Below are positions 53,393-62,445 of a stretch of 64,000 nt of DNA, in pieces. The stretch spans positions 4,589,001-4,653,000 of the forward strand of contig NZ_CP103300.1 in assembly GCF_025562755.1 (NCBI RefSeq), in the 5' to 3' direction. The notes under the pieces were generated by a model. It saw nothing but the letters and a program-made list of their open reading frames with translations, did no database searches and had not been told where the DNA came from. The position numbers and the translations under genes were made by a program. Within the stretch, counting starts at the first letter, position 1. Every line of letters begins with the position of its first letter. Source of the DNA: Endozoicomonas euniceicola (GTDB lineage Bacteria; Pseudomonadota; Gammaproteobacteria; Pseudomonadales; Endozoicomonadaceae).

Positions 53393-54805
53393 ATGGCTAA
53401 ATTAACTTTCACCAAAGAAGAGTTACTCGAAGATTTTAGAGCTCTGTATTATATGGACGATGCTCCATTTAGAACCTTGCTCTCTACATGGTTCCACAGC
53501 GAGAGAGTCAATAAACTACTTGATTTGGATAAATACCCTTCTTTTGATCACATGGGCAAAAGGCATGATAAATTTCATTTGGAAACAGAGTTTTCTACCT
53601 TATACGATTATGCGACTACGGCAATATTAAATGACGGTTTGGGCGATGAACTGTACGCATATGAATACTATGCGCGAGAAGAAATACTGAATCTGGAGCG
53701 CATGCTTGAGAGTTGTCATCATGCTGTATGGCACAGCGGCACATCGTTATCCGATAAAGCCTGTGAAATTATGGAGGTTATTGCAGCCAGAGAACTTATG
53801 ACTCATCTAGCATGGCAAGATTACCCGCCATTCAATGATGAAAACCTTGATGATCCTGAAAATACAATTAGTAGAAAAGTGTTGGCTATATTAGCTGAAG
53901 TTACCGAGGAAAGTGTCAGACAGGCCCACTATGCAAAAGGAGAAGATCGTCTTTTACCATGCGAAGATTCTAACAGTTGTTACTCCAGAGCAGAGGTCAT
54001 TCGCTGGTTGAAAGTAAAGGGGCAGTTCTCACCATGTAGGTATGCAGAAAGAGACCCTTTTAAATTCAGTCCTGATGCAATATTTAATAGTGCTATGAAC
54101 TTTTCCAGCTGGATAGGCAGAGCGTGTCATCATAATGATATTAATTCAGATGACCTACCAAGACTGTTAGGCATAATGGATAGAAAAGACGATATCGAAG
54201 AGTTCTTTGATTTCCGGTCAGAGCGATATGGCGATGAGAATTTCTATTATTATTATTTACCAATGCAGTGGCTGACAGGCAAAGTCTGTATAAAACTGGC
54301 GCAATTACTCGAAGTCAGTCCTGAATGGATGCTTCGCACTGTTCATTCGATAAAGAAAATTCAAGAAGAAGAGACATTACGAACAGCCTTAAATGACCTG
54401 CCCGAAATGGTGACTCCCAGAGTCGAAGTCTCTGATGAAACCGCTATTGATGCTGACTTGGCTAAACAGGAGCTGGAATACTGTGGCTGGGTAGAATCAC
54501 ACCCAAACCAGAAAAAGCCAAACAAAAAAATGGATGGCTACAAATGTGAGAAGGTGACCTTTACCCATCAACATGATGGAAAGGCTCAGATATTGTGGCT
54601 TCCGGCTGAATATAAAAGCAAAATCTCAACAAACTGCAAAATTGTTGATTACCCGGCAGCTGACGTTAATAAAGAAGGCAAATACAACCGTCACTCAGGG
54701 TTAAGGAAGTACCAGGAGCTGGCAGAAGCTGACCTGATAAAAGTCATCCTAAAAGATGTAGGCTCTTTCAGGAACGTACTGGCTTCACTGAAACATGAAG
54801 CCTGA
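53393..54805 (+). CDS. Hypothetical protein downstream of McrBC
   Basis: 470 residues, soluble, acidic, rich in Tyr, Glu and Leu, with no signal peptide. I do not recognise a domain. An N-terminal helical region (about 1-350) includes a Tyr-Tyr-Tyr-Tyr run near 284-288. The last ~75 residues are a separate Lys-rich part beginning Gly-Tyr-Lys-Cys-Glu. The AT-rich upstream spacer and the position after mcrC suggest it belongs to the same defence or accessory island. It may form a unit with the next gene (45-bp gap). Confidence 0.65.
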   Translation: MAKLTFTKEELLEDFRALYYMDDAPFRTLLSTWFHSERVNKLLDLDKYPSFDHMGKRHDKFHLETEFSTLYDYATTAILNDGLGDELYAYEYYAREEILNLERMLESCHHAVWHSGTSLSDKACEIMEVIAARELMTHLAWQDYPPFNDENLDDPENTISRKVLAILAEVTEESVRQAHYAKGEDRLLPCEDSNSCYSRAEVIRWLKVKGQFSPCRYAERDPFKFSPDAIFNSAMNFSSWIGRACHHNDINSDDLPRLLGIMDRKDDIEEFFDFRSERYGDENFYYYYLPMQWLTGKVCIKLAQLLEVSPEWMLRTVHSIKKIQEEETLRTALNDLPEMVTPRVEVSDETAIDADLAKQELEYCGWVESHPNQKKPNKKMDGYKCEKVTFTHQHDGKAQILWLPAEYKSKISTNCKIVDYPAADVNKEGKYNRHSGLRKYQELAEADLIKVILKDVGSFRNVLASLKHEA

Positions 54806-54850
54806 TCAATCTCATAAAGCCCAAACATAAAAAAATAAAAGGGTACTCAA

Positions 54851-55123
54851 ATGGAATTAACCGCTCATGCATCCAGACGCAGGCAACAGAGAGGTATTGC
54901 CTACCCACTAATGGAGCTGCTTTATCAATTCGGCTCTATCCACTACCACCGGGGGATGGAGGTCTACAGCATAGACAAAGAAGCGGCAGAAACGCTCAAA
55001 ACCGAAGTGAGCTATTCAGCCCAAATCATTGAAAAACTGTTAACGGTTTACATGGTGATGAAAGATGACCTTGTGATCACTGTCGCACATAAAACTGTTC
55101 GGCAAAAAAACAACCGCAAGTGA
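54851..55123 (+). CDS. Small DUF4258-like protein
   Basis: 90 residues with the start Leu-Thr-x-His-Ala-x-x-Arg-x-x-Gln-Arg-Gly-Ile and the end Val-Ile-Thr-Val-Ala-His-Lys, typical of the DUF4258/RelE-like small proteins whose members include toxin-like ORFs. Preceded by AAAGGG and ending just before MITE-A copy 2, whose TTA lies 1 bp past the stop. A toxin-antitoxin pairing with the gene before it is possible but not shown. Confidence 0.6.
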   Translation: MELTAHASRRRQQRGIAYPLMELLYQFGSIHYHRGMEVYSIDKEAAETLKTEVSYSAQIIEKLLTVYMVMKDDLVITVAHKTVRQKNNRK

Positions 55124-55127
55124 CTTA

Positions 55128-55242
55128 GGGGCGCAGCATTCAATAACTTACCGGACTTTTGGTTGTTGGCTTTTGGCTATTAGCTGCTCATACAGCCAAC
55201 CGCCAAAAGCCAACAGCGGTATATTATGTTCTGCTGCTTCCC
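55128..55242 (-). mobile_element. MITE-A copy 2 (115 bp, inverted)
   Basis: Reverse orientation relative to copies 1 and 3: begins GGGGCGCAGCATT and ends CTGCTGCTTCCC, with TTA on both sides (55125-55127, 55243-55245). The heptads are fewer and degenerate (TTTTGGC, CTATTAG). The first 27 bases match 23 of 27 positions of the left end of the ISAzo13 element at 42811. Confidence 0.8.
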
Positions 55243-55262
55243 TTACTGCAAAGGAGAGCATT

Positions 55263-56108
55263 ATGAAAAATAACAACACAACACAGGAGAGTCGCATGAA
55301 CATTACACGCGCTCTGATTATCGCAGAACCCTGGATCAGCAAAATCCTGAGTGGCGAAAAAGACTGGGAAATGCGTTCAACCCATACCAGTATTTCCGGC
55401 CCGGTAGGGCTGATTGCAAAAGGCACCGGAACGGTTGTTGGCGTTGCTGTCATAAAAGGCTCTAAAGGGCCTCTATCGCAGGAAAACATGCTGAACAACA
55501 TTCACCGGCATGGCATTCCCTCTGACATGATTAACTCAGGGGCTGTCTCAAAATGGAATCATGCCTGGCAGCTGGGAGAGGTGAAAAAACTCTCTGCGCC
55601 GGTACCTTATCAACATAAAAATGGAGCGGTCACCTGGGTTAACCTGAGTCCTGAAACTCAGCAGCAGCTTGAGTCACAGTTACCCGCTGGCGTGTGGCAG
55701 CAGGCAGATGCAGTTTCTAATCCCCGACAGGCTCCAACTCCAAAGCTGGCGTATGCAAAGGCGAAAACGCCGCCTGCGAAAGCGACAGGGAAAAGTCTTG
55801 ATGAAGGTGAAGTAGTTGTCACGCAAGGCAACATTAACAATAACCATATTTATGTGCGCAATGTCGTGCAGCTTTTCCCCCCGGAATGTATTGGAGGTGC
55901 AAACAGAAGGGAGCAGGCCTCACAGCTCTTTACGCTATATCTGGATAAGGTTGAGGAGCCTGTAAAGTCCGACATTGACGGGAAAAAGAAAATTTTCCGC
56001 GAGAGAAGGGCTATAGGGCAATTTCTGAAACTTAACGGTGTTGTTGCTAACGACAAGGTTCAGATCAAAAAAGTAGGGCAGTATGAGTATCAGGTTTCAA
56101 AAGTCTGA
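55263..56108 (+). CDS. ASCH-domain protein
   Basis: 281 residues from the ATG at 55263 (AAGGAG upstream); an open frame further left runs into the MITE. Residues 12-90 have the ASCH fold signature: Ala-Leu-Ile-Ile-Ala-Glu-Pro-Trp-Ile, Gly-Glu-Lys-Asp-Trp-Glu-Met-Arg and Gly-Pro-Val-Gly-Leu-Ile-Ala. ASCH domains are PUA-like RNA- or nucleotide-binding modules. After a Lys/Ala/Pro linker, the C-terminal ~100 residues form another small domain of unknown type, with an Arg-x-x-Ile-Gly-x-Phe-Leu segment that resembles DNA-binding pseudobarrels; that is a guess. A MITE lies directly upstream and may affect its promoter. Confidence 0.75.
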   Translation: MKNNNTTQESRMNITRALIIAEPWISKILSGEKDWEMRSTHTSISGPVGLIAKGTGTVVGVAVIKGSKGPLSQENMLNNIHRHGIPSDMINSGAVSKWNHAWQLGEVKKLSAPVPYQHKNGAVTWVNLSPETQQQLESQLPAGVWQQADAVSNPRQAPTPKLAYAKAKTPPAKATGKSLDEGEVVVTQGNINNNHIYVRNVVQLFPPECIGGANRREQASQLFTLYLDKVEEPVKSDIDGKKKIFRERRAIGQFLKLNGVVANDKVQIKKVGQYEYQVSKV

Positions 56109-56169
56109 TGCAAACCTTTTAGCCTACGAGCCCCTTGCACAGCAGGGGCTCTTTTATCAGGAGACCGGA

Positions 56170-56781
56170 ATGGCTTATCCCCTCTGTAGCCTCATCCGCC
56201 TTGAAACTTATCCTGAATGTATACCGCTTCAGTTCACTGAATACTGGACCATGAGTGCAGAAGTGATCACCCTTGCTGACCTTAGGCATATCGAGAAGGT
56301 TCTGAGGGCTATTTACGGTGAAGAAGTAGCGAGAAATTGCATGTACACTTTTTCTGAGCAAATTCAAGAGGCTTATATACTTGGCGGAAGCGATAACGAA
56401 GCCTTTTTGCAGTACAAACCGCCTGTCAAGGGGATTACCGAACAGGAGTTCAGCAGTCTGCTCATGCAACTTAGCACAATGGAAAGGCGAGCGTTACTTT
56501 ACGCTCTGCTCACCAGCAAGCCGATCAATCATGCCACTAAGCTGAATTGGGATTTTGCTTACCGGCATACCACCAGTTATGCGATGAAAAATATATTGCT
56601 CAACTTCAATGCTGAACCCTTCTGCGACCTGGCGTTCTGGCAAAGAGAGCCGGGAACTCTCAGGCCAGTTAAGTTGACAGGGCTGACTGAGAAAGTGGTG
56701 GATATTACCCAAATCGATTTTTGGAAGTTTATGAAGAAGGTTAAAGCAGGTGGTTTTGATCTGGAGCAGTTTGTACATTGA
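56170..56781 (+). CDS. Hypothetical protein
   Basis: 203 residues from the ATG at 56170 (AGGAG 6 nt upstream). The frame is open back to 56083, overlapping the ASCH gene, but that start has no site. No recognised domain. A central helical part contains Glu-Arg-Arg-Ala-Leu-Leu-Tyr-Ala-Leu-Leu. Same direction as the ASCH gene with a 61-bp gap, so probably co-transcribed. Confidence 0.6.
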   Translation: MAYPLCSLIRLETYPECIPLQFTEYWTMSAEVITLADLRHIEKVLRAIYGEEVARNCMYTFSEQIQEAYILGGSDNEAFLQYKPPVKGITEQEFSSLLMQLSTMERRALLYALLTSKPINHATKLNWDFAYRHTTSYAMKNILLNFNAEPFCDLAFWQREPGTLRPVKLTGLTEKVVDITQIDFWKFMKKVKAGGFDLEQFVH

Positions 56782-56846
56782 GTAATTAATAACCAGAAAA
56801 CCACGGTCGTAAAATGCAGGTGTGTTTTTTTCAGGATTAATCCATC

Positions 56847-56870
56847 TGCAAACAGTTTTAATCCACCTTA
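56847..56870 (+). repeat. 24-bp repeat, left partner
   Basis: TGCAAACAGTTTTAATCC continuing CACCTTA. Its reverse complement occurs at 60190-60213 with one mismatch, and a partial copy (ATCCACCTTAACA) at about 63820. The pair brackets the RING-gene and IS-debris segment. Confidence 0.6.
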
Positions 56871-57027
56871 GGGAAGCAGCAGAACATAATATACCGCTGT
56901 TGGCTGTTGGCTGTTGGCTGTTGGCTGTTGGCTGTTGGCTGTTGGCTGTTGGCTGTTGGCTGTTGGCTGTATGAGCAGCTAATAGCCAAAAGCCAACAGC
57001 CCGGTAAGTTATTGAATGCTGCGCCCC
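56871..57027 (+). mobile_element. MITE-A copy 3 (157 bp, 10 heptads)
   Basis: GGGAAGCAGCAGAAC to AATGCTGCGCCCC with TTA on both sides (56868-56870, 57028-57030). It has ten TGTTGGC units against six in copy 1, plus one extra AACAGCC in the right arm. These five heptads account for the whole 35-bp length difference. Confidence 0.82.
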
Positions 57028-57231
57028 TTAACAGCTGTTACTGGTGGCGCGTATTTCGTTCCTGCCACGCGAGCGGGCGAGTTGAAACACTTAATCCAGC
57101 GCTTTGGAATGACTGCAATAATATGATGTTCCCTCCTTTTTGAAATCTGTGCGGAGACCTCCCGGTATTTCATCCGGGGTTAGTGCCGTTAGCTCCAAAT
57201 GAGATCGCCCCGGGCTGTTGGCACTATGACT

Positions 57232-58983
57232 TTACATATCTACGATCTGCATTTCTCCAGAAGGCATTTCTACAGGTATTTCTACAGGAGGTTCTTCATA
57301 GTCATAGTCAGAGTCAGAGTAGGCTCTAAGGCAACATTCAGTGAACCTCCCCTCAGAGCTGAACAGCTTCTCATAGGGCAAGCCATGATCTTCCATCTCC
57401 TTCCTAAGCCCGTCCCAATTGAGTGTTCTGGTTGTCAGGTCGAAGACATTACTTAGCTTGAGTTGTGTTTTTTTCGATGTCTCTTGGTGGATGGCCAGGT
57501 AAAGACGATCCTCATAGACATCCCACGTGTATAGATACATCTCCGTCCTGTCATCCCAGGTTGCCGGAAAACTCTTTTTCATGTAGAGAACCATAAGATC
57601 TGTAAAGTGATCTTTCACAAGAGTGTTAAGACACTCTTGCCCATCCTTTTTATTATTAATGTCATTTGCACGATATATAAGACTCTGCATTTTCATCGTA
57701 GAACCGGATCGATAGAGCGCACGAAAGTAAATATTTGTACCCTCGCCCTCGTCCGCCACAATCTTCGCTCCAACCTTTGTGCCAATCATTTGCTCAAATG
57801 ACTCTTTCAGAAACTTAGCCAGCACGAAGGCATTGTTCTCAATAAAATTCTCGGGATTCCTGTCGGGCAGCTGGCTCATAGGGTAAGGACATGCCATTGA
57901 TGGAGAATTTACTGTGTCTTCACTGCCATGTGCAAAGCAAGATGGTCTCGTACACCGCACCCGCAGAGAGCCCTTAATGCTTTTCCAATCGCTATGCTCC
58001 TCGGCATCCGATGGAGCGAAGGGAACCCTGCATGTCGGGCATGCTGGGTTGCCTTCGCCCTTATTTACTATACCAAGCATGCAATTTTTATGAATTAAAT
58101 GCTGACATTTTAGTAAGGATAAGGCTTCGGGAGGCTCCTCAGGTTTACAAGGCTCCTCAGGTTTATAAGGTCCCAGACAGACAGGACATTCTTCATTTTC
58201 TAAATTTGCAAGCTCAGCTGATCGCCTTGTATAAGTGAGTTCATGGCAGGAGAAACCATCACTCTCTGGTTCAGATGCCTCCTCGTCCATAGTATTGTGA
58301 TCAGTAGCAGCTCCTCCACCTTCAGTAGCACCCGGCAAAACGCAAGAGATAAAGCTGGACAGGATTGTCTGACACGCCGCCGCTGTCTCTGGCGTACACA
58401 AACTGGTATCTACAGGAAAACTATCACTGCCATTAACAGACAACAGGCTAAAAGCAGGTGCAAGTTTTGAGTCGTCCCGGTTTTCATCCTCATCCTGACC
58501 GAGTTTAAGTCTGGATTCTATTTCCCGACGCTCCTCTGGTGTGATGCCGTCCAGGGATTGAAGATAAGAATAATGAGTATCTCCTGAAGCTTCTTCGCAG
58601 CTTATTATTTTCATCATCTGTTCACGTTGATCAATACCATCTTCAATCTTCTGTTTCCGTGTTGTTTGTTCTCTTAAAACTTTTCCCGGAGTATACAAGC
58701 TCCGGGGCAGAAAATTCGTAGAAACGTCAGAACCGTAATATACATTTATATTCTGGTCGTGGTTATTGCGGTCCGTTTCAAAAATTTCCGGCAGAGACTT
58801 TTTTTCAGAAGCGAGAAAGAGAGTACTTGCCAGAAGTACCACAAGATTAGAATTAGAGTCATACTCTGAAGCCTGAACGATATTTTTTTCTACGGCAGTA
58901 ATACCCAGCAGCATCACGAAGAGCAAGTGTAAAAATTTTACTTTTAACTTAACGTGTTTCAAACAATAAGTTCTGCCTTTCAT
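57232..58983 (-). CDS. Secreted RING-H2 protein, candidate ubiquitin-ligase effector
   Basis: 583 residues from the ATG at 58983 (GGGAG 5 nt upstream). The N-terminus has a signal-like segment (basic, then Leu-Leu-Phe-Val-Met-Leu-Leu-Gly-Ile). Residues 266-318 form a RING-H2 finger: Cys266-x2-Cys269, x23, Cys293-x-His295-x2-His298-x2-Cys301, x13, Cys315-x2-Cys318. All eight ligands are in order and the last pair is Cys-Pro-x-Cys. RING-H2 domains recruit E2 enzymes and act as E3 ubiquitin ligases in eukaryotes. The long C-terminal part (330-560) has no known domain and ends in short Pro-Val-Glu-Ile/Met repeats. Target and export route are unknown. Confidence 0.78.
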   Translation of the reverse strand: MKGRTYCLKHVKLKVKFLHLLFVMLLGITAVEKNIVQASEYDSNSNLVVLLASTLFLASEKKSLPEIFETDRNNHDQNINVYYGSDVSTNFLPRSLYTPGKVLREQTTRKQKIEDGIDQREQMMKIISCEEASGDTHYSYLQSLDGITPEERREIESRLKLGQDEDENRDDSKLAPAFSLLSVNGSDSFPVDTSLCTPETAAACQTILSSFISCVLPGATEGGGAATDHNTMDEEASEPESDGFSCHELTYTRRSAELANLENEECPVCLGPYKPEEPCKPEEPPEALSLLKCQHLIHKNCMLGIVNKGEGNPACPTCRVPFAPSDAEEHSDWKSIKGSLRVRCTRPSCFAHGSEDTVNSPSMACPYPMSQLPDRNPENFIENNAFVLAKFLKESFEQMIGTKVGAKIVADEGEGTNIYFRALYRSGSTMKMQSLIYRANDINNKKDGQECLNTLVKDHFTDLMVLYMKKSFPATWDDRTEMYLYTWDVYEDRLYLAIHQETSKKTQLKLSNVFDLTTRTLNWDGLRKEMEDHGLPYEKLFSSEGRFTECCLRAYSDSDYDYEEPPVEIPVEMPSGEMQIVDM

Positions 58984-59247
58984 GTTTGCTCCCACCACGA
59001 CTGCAAGCCCTTTTAATTTTTCTGAAAGCTTAGTTTAGCAACGATATTTTATTTTTTTCAGAATAATGCCTGGCCTGTAGCATTGTGCGGTTGCAGATTT
59101 TTTATCGTACTCTGAAGCCCGGTGAGCGTGGACATTTTATAAAAAACGGGAATTGCTGAAGCCCCATACTCAACAGAGAAAAGAGCTTCAGTGGCTTTAA
59201 GGTTTGGCTTTGGAGACACCCTCTGCAGGGAGGGGAGGATGTCAAAA

Positions 59248-59286
59248 ATCTATGATCTGCATTTCTCCAGAAGGTATTTCTACAGA
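59248..59286 (-). repeat. Second copy of the RING-gene 3' tail
   Basis: Matches 57238-57276 with about two differences, and the reading frame ends Ile-Pro-Ser-Gly-Glu-Met-Gln-Ile-Ile-Asp-Phe then TGA. It adjoins an ISNCY transposase fragment, which suggests that a paralogue of the RING gene was destroyed or moved here. Confidence 0.6.
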
Positions 59287-59289
59287 TGG

Positions 59290-59716
59290 TTCCATCAACA
59301 GGCATCAGGTAACAGTCTTTTAAATCTCCAAACTTGAACTCAAACGCCTTGAGAAGTTTATTTCGCTGAACCAAAGAGAAGAGTTTTTTGAATGGCTTGC
59401 GGAACTCCTCTGGCGTTATTGGATCAAGAATCTCTCTCATATGGGTATCACAAGGTACTTTTCCGTCTTTCACGTGATACATGGTTTCAAGATTATGGCG
59501 AATAACAGGATCGGCCTGATCCGTATCAAACGACAGAAGAGAATCATATTTCTGATGCGTCATGGCAAAAGCAGACTTTGCAAAATTAGAAAAAGGAATA
59601 CCATTGGAACAGTGGTGAGGACGGTAGTCCGGAATGGCATCAAAGCATTTGCAAGCCTGAAGGATAAGGTTTTTGACACAAAGGTGCTTACTGTATTTCT
59701 GGAGAGCAGTGGTCAT
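59290..59716 (-). pseudogene. ISNCY-type transposase N-terminal fragment
   Basis: About 140 residues matching the first part of ISNCY-group transposases: Ile-Pro-Asp-x-Arg, Val-Pro-Cys-Asp-Thr-x-Met-Arg-Glu-Ile-Leu-Asp-Pro, and Leu-Met-Pro-Val-Asp-Gly-Thr, the first catalytic Asp. The frame then runs into the RING-tail repeat and the rest of the transposase is absent. Confidence 0.65.
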
Positions 59717-59730
59717 AATTAATCATTAGG

Positions 59731-60140
59731 TAAACCCCCGGCTACGCCGGGGAGACTCGCATAGGTTATACCGATGCATCAGTAGCTAACCTCGAAGGTT
59801 CCGCCAAGAACCAAGAGGTTTAACTTATGCCAGACTACAAGAGTCTGACTCATACACGATGGGGTTGTAAGTATCATATTGTCTTCATTCCCAAAAAAAG
59901 GAAGAAGGTCATATATGGAAGTTTGAGGAAGTTTCTGGGAGCAATTTTTCATGAACTTGCCAAGCGAAAAGAATGTGAAATTGTATAAGGACACCTGATG
60001 CGAGATCACGTGCATATGTACATCAGCATTCCTCCAAAGTATTCCGTTTCCCATATTGTGGGCTACCTGAAAGGAAAATGCGCAATAAAAGCCCTTTGAG
60101 GGCGTCATCTAATAAGCCTCCGGCTATGTCGGAAGTCAGT
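59731..60140 (+). mobile_element. Decayed IS200/IS605-type element
   Basis: The left end has a perfect hairpin CCCCGG-N5-CCGGGG (59736-59752), and the right end has TCCG...CGGA at about 60119-60133. The tnpA frame starts at 59827 with His-Thr-Arg-Trp-Gly-Cys-Lys-Tyr-His-Ile-Val-Phe, has a stop at 59986-59988, continues with the HUH motif His-Val-His-Met in the same frame, and is truncated before the catalytic Tyr. Inactive. Confidence 0.75.
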
Positions 60141-60189
60141 TAACTCATGACCCGTGTCGATAGATTTAATGCATTTCAACAAAGAGTGT

Positions 60190-60213
60190 TAAGGTGGATT
60201 AAAACTGTTTACA
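60190..60213 (-). repeat. 24-bp repeat, right partner
   Basis: Reverse complement of 56847-56870, 23 of 24 positions. The bases after it to 60466 show no gene or other structure that I can identify. Confidence 0.6.
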
Positions 60214-60466
60214 CATGCTGGTAGCCCTTTGCCTGTAAGGGTTCTGAGAATATCCGGGAACTATTTGCAGTATTCGGCACCTCTTATAGTCCAGACTACA
60301 TGTCAAGCCAAAGTGTGAATTTTGCATGACTTGAAGTATATGGCTGGCACTCAGATGTTCAGTTACTTCAGGAAACTGCTTTTATTGATGGAGATCAATA
60401 GTCGTTTAGCAATTATTTTGCCATTAATAGCAGGCTTGATTCATCAATTAATACAGGCGAGTAAAT

Positions 60467-61477
60467 ATGAAAAAGACCCTGCTCGGACTCTCACTTGTGG
60501 CACCTATCATGGCAACGGCAGCTGATTTTTATGTTCCGGATACGATCTCTAAAGAAGGGCAGGCTTTTTTGAGTACTCAATTTACTGTTCAGCTTCGTCA
60601 GGAGTCTGCCATACCTGATGCCATGACGAAAGAAGACTGGCTGGCCATGCAGGCTAAGGCTAATGAAGATATTATTCCTTTGAATACTGCCGTGGTAGAA
60701 AAATATAAGCCAACGTTAAAGGAAATGACACTCGGTGGTGTAGGTACATTGGAAATCAAGCCCTATGGCTGGAAAGACAATGGCAAGTTGCTGGTCTATG
60801 TTCATGGCGGTGCCTACATCTCTTATAACAGCCGTGCCACGCTGGCTAGCAGTGTCCCCGTTGCTCATGACACTGGCCTTCGGGTAGTTTCCATCGATTA
60901 TACTCTGGCACCAATGGGTAACTATAAGCAGGCTACTGATGACGTAATTGCTGTGATTGATGCCCTGCGCCAGCAGGGTTATAACATGAATGACATTGCC
61001 ATTTACGGTGATTCTGCCGGTGGCGGTCTGGTGGCGGGTAGTGTTCTGAAAATGCGTGACCAGAATAAGCCTTTGCCAGCGGCTGTAGTACTCTGGTCAC
61101 CCTGGGCCGATATTACCGAGACCGGTGATACCTACTACACCCTGAAAGACGCTGAGCCACTGTATCGTTACGACCTGCTGCTCAAGCCATCGGCAGACGC
61201 CTATGCGAATACAGAAGACCAGAAACACCCCTATGTTTCCCCCGTTTATGGCGACTATAGCAAGCCGTTCCCTCCCACCCTGATTCAGGCGGGCACTAAA
61301 GAGATTTTTCTTAGCAACGCTGTTCGTCTTTATCAGGCGATTGACAGTCATGGCGGTGAAGCAAAGCTGGATATTTATGAAGGTATGTGGCACGTATTTC
61401 AGGCTTTTTCCTTTGATATCCCGGAAGCGCATCTGGCTCGCAGGAAAATGTCGCAGTTCCTTGATTCGCACTTGTGA
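60467..61477 (+). CDS. Exported HSL-family carboxylesterase
   Basis: 336 residues with a signal peptide (cut near Ala-Thr-Ala-Ala at about 19). It has the hormone-sensitive-lipase family motifs: oxyanion His-Gly-Gly-Ala (113-116), nucleophile elbow Gly-Asp-Ser-Ala-Gly-Gly (Ser183) and a C-terminal catalytic His in Gly-Met-Trp-His-Val-Phe (about 309). It probably hydrolyses short-chain acyl esters in the periplasm or outside the cell. It is followed by the convergent AraC regulator, beyond which lies a second alpha/beta hydrolase. Confidence 0.92.
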   Translation: MKKTLLGLSLVAPIMATAADFYVPDTISKEGQAFLSTQFTVQLRQESAIPDAMTKEDWLAMQAKANEDIIPLNTAVVEKYKPTLKEMTLGGVGTLEIKPYGWKDNGKLLVYVHGGAYISYNSRATLASSVPVAHDTGLRVVSIDYTLAPMGNYKQATDDVIAVIDALRQQGYNMNDIAIYGDSAGGGLVAGSVLKMRDQNKPLPAAVVLWSPWADITETGDTYYTLKDAEPLYRYDLLLKPSADAYANTEDQKHPYVSPVYGDYSKPFPPTLIQAGTKEIFLSNAVRLYQAIDSHGGEAKLDIYEGMWHVFQAFSFDIPEAHLARRKMSQFLDSHL

Positions 61478-61509
61478 TTTACAGATAAATGCTGCGTAGT
61501 GCCTGAGCT

Positions 61510-62346
61510 TCAGGCCTCCGCTCTTACCTGAAATTGGCTGCGGTACGCTCGCGGCGATTGCCCAAACTGCTGGCGAAACACGGTAGAAAAGTAGTCGGGG
61601 CTGGAAAAGCCCGCACTGAAGGCAATGTCGGTAACACTACGCTGACTCTGCTGTAATAAAAACTGTGCATAGTTCATGCGCAGAGAAAGTAGTAGCTGTT
61701 TGGGCGACAAGCCTAATCCCTTCTGGCACAGACGATGAAGATGTGAGGAAGATAAACTGACATGCTGGCACATGTCATGCAGATTCCATGCTCGCCCGGG
61801 ATCCTTTCGAACTGCAGCCATTAGTCCCTCTAAACGTGAATCAACCATTGTCGTATTTTTTCTGAACAAGCGGGTGATATTCAGTGACAGCTGTTGTATT
61901 AAGCCCCCACGTATGAGGTCCGATTTATGGGTATTTCGTTCATAATCCAGACTCTCCAGACAATGATAGAGCTGCGAACCCAAATCACACCTTCGGTGCC
62001 ATGGCTGCATACCGGGAACCCCTGTTGTATGAGTGTCAACCATGATCCAGGCTGATTGTCGAAACCCTCTTGGTTTCAGTGAAATCTCGAACGCTGTATG
62101 CGGGGGGATATAACACAGACTCTGCGCCTGAAGCGCATATTCCTTACCGGCCACCTGTAGCAGACCATGACCATCCAGCGTGGCCGAGAACATAGCCCAT
62201 TGCGTAAATTCACGCTTGATGTGATGAATTTCATGCAAATCGGACAAGCCTGCCACAAAGACTCCGATGGACTGGAACTCCGGATAGTCTCGCTGGCATA
62301 AAAACCGTTCCCGACATTCTGGCCCAACTTCAATTATTTCATCCAT
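61510..62346 (-). CDS. AraC-family transcriptional regulator
   Basis: 278 residues. The N-terminal ~150 residues are a cupin-like sensing domain; the C-terminal ~100 carry the two helix-turn-helix motifs (first near Ser-Ser-Ser-His-Leu-His-Arg, second in Val-Thr-Asp-Ile-Ala-Phe-Ser-Ala-Gly-Phe-Ser-Ser-x-x-Tyr-Phe). It is divergent from the lipoprotein-esterase gene (about 100-bp gap) and convergent with the HSL esterase, so it may control either or both. Confidence 0.92.
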   Translation of the reverse strand: MDEIIEVGPECRERFLCQRDYPEFQSIGVFVAGLSDLHEIHHIKREFTQWAMFSATLDGHGLLQVAGKEYALQAQSLCYIPPHTAFEISLKPRGFRQSAWIMVDTHTTGVPGMQPWHRRCDLGSQLYHCLESLDYERNTHKSDLIRGGLIQQLSLNITRLFRKNTTMVDSRLEGLMAAVRKDPGRAWNLHDMCQHVSLSSSHLHRLCQKGLGLSPKQLLLSLRMNYAQFLLQQSQRSVTDIAFSAGFSSPDYFSTVFRQQFGQSPRAYRSQFQVRAEA

Positions 62347-62445
62347 GGGCGGTTTTTAAAGGTTTATGGGGTTTTCTCAAACGAAATCGATCATTCAAAC
62401 CCAGATAATAGAGAGATTTAAAAATGAGAACCAAGGGTAATGGAT

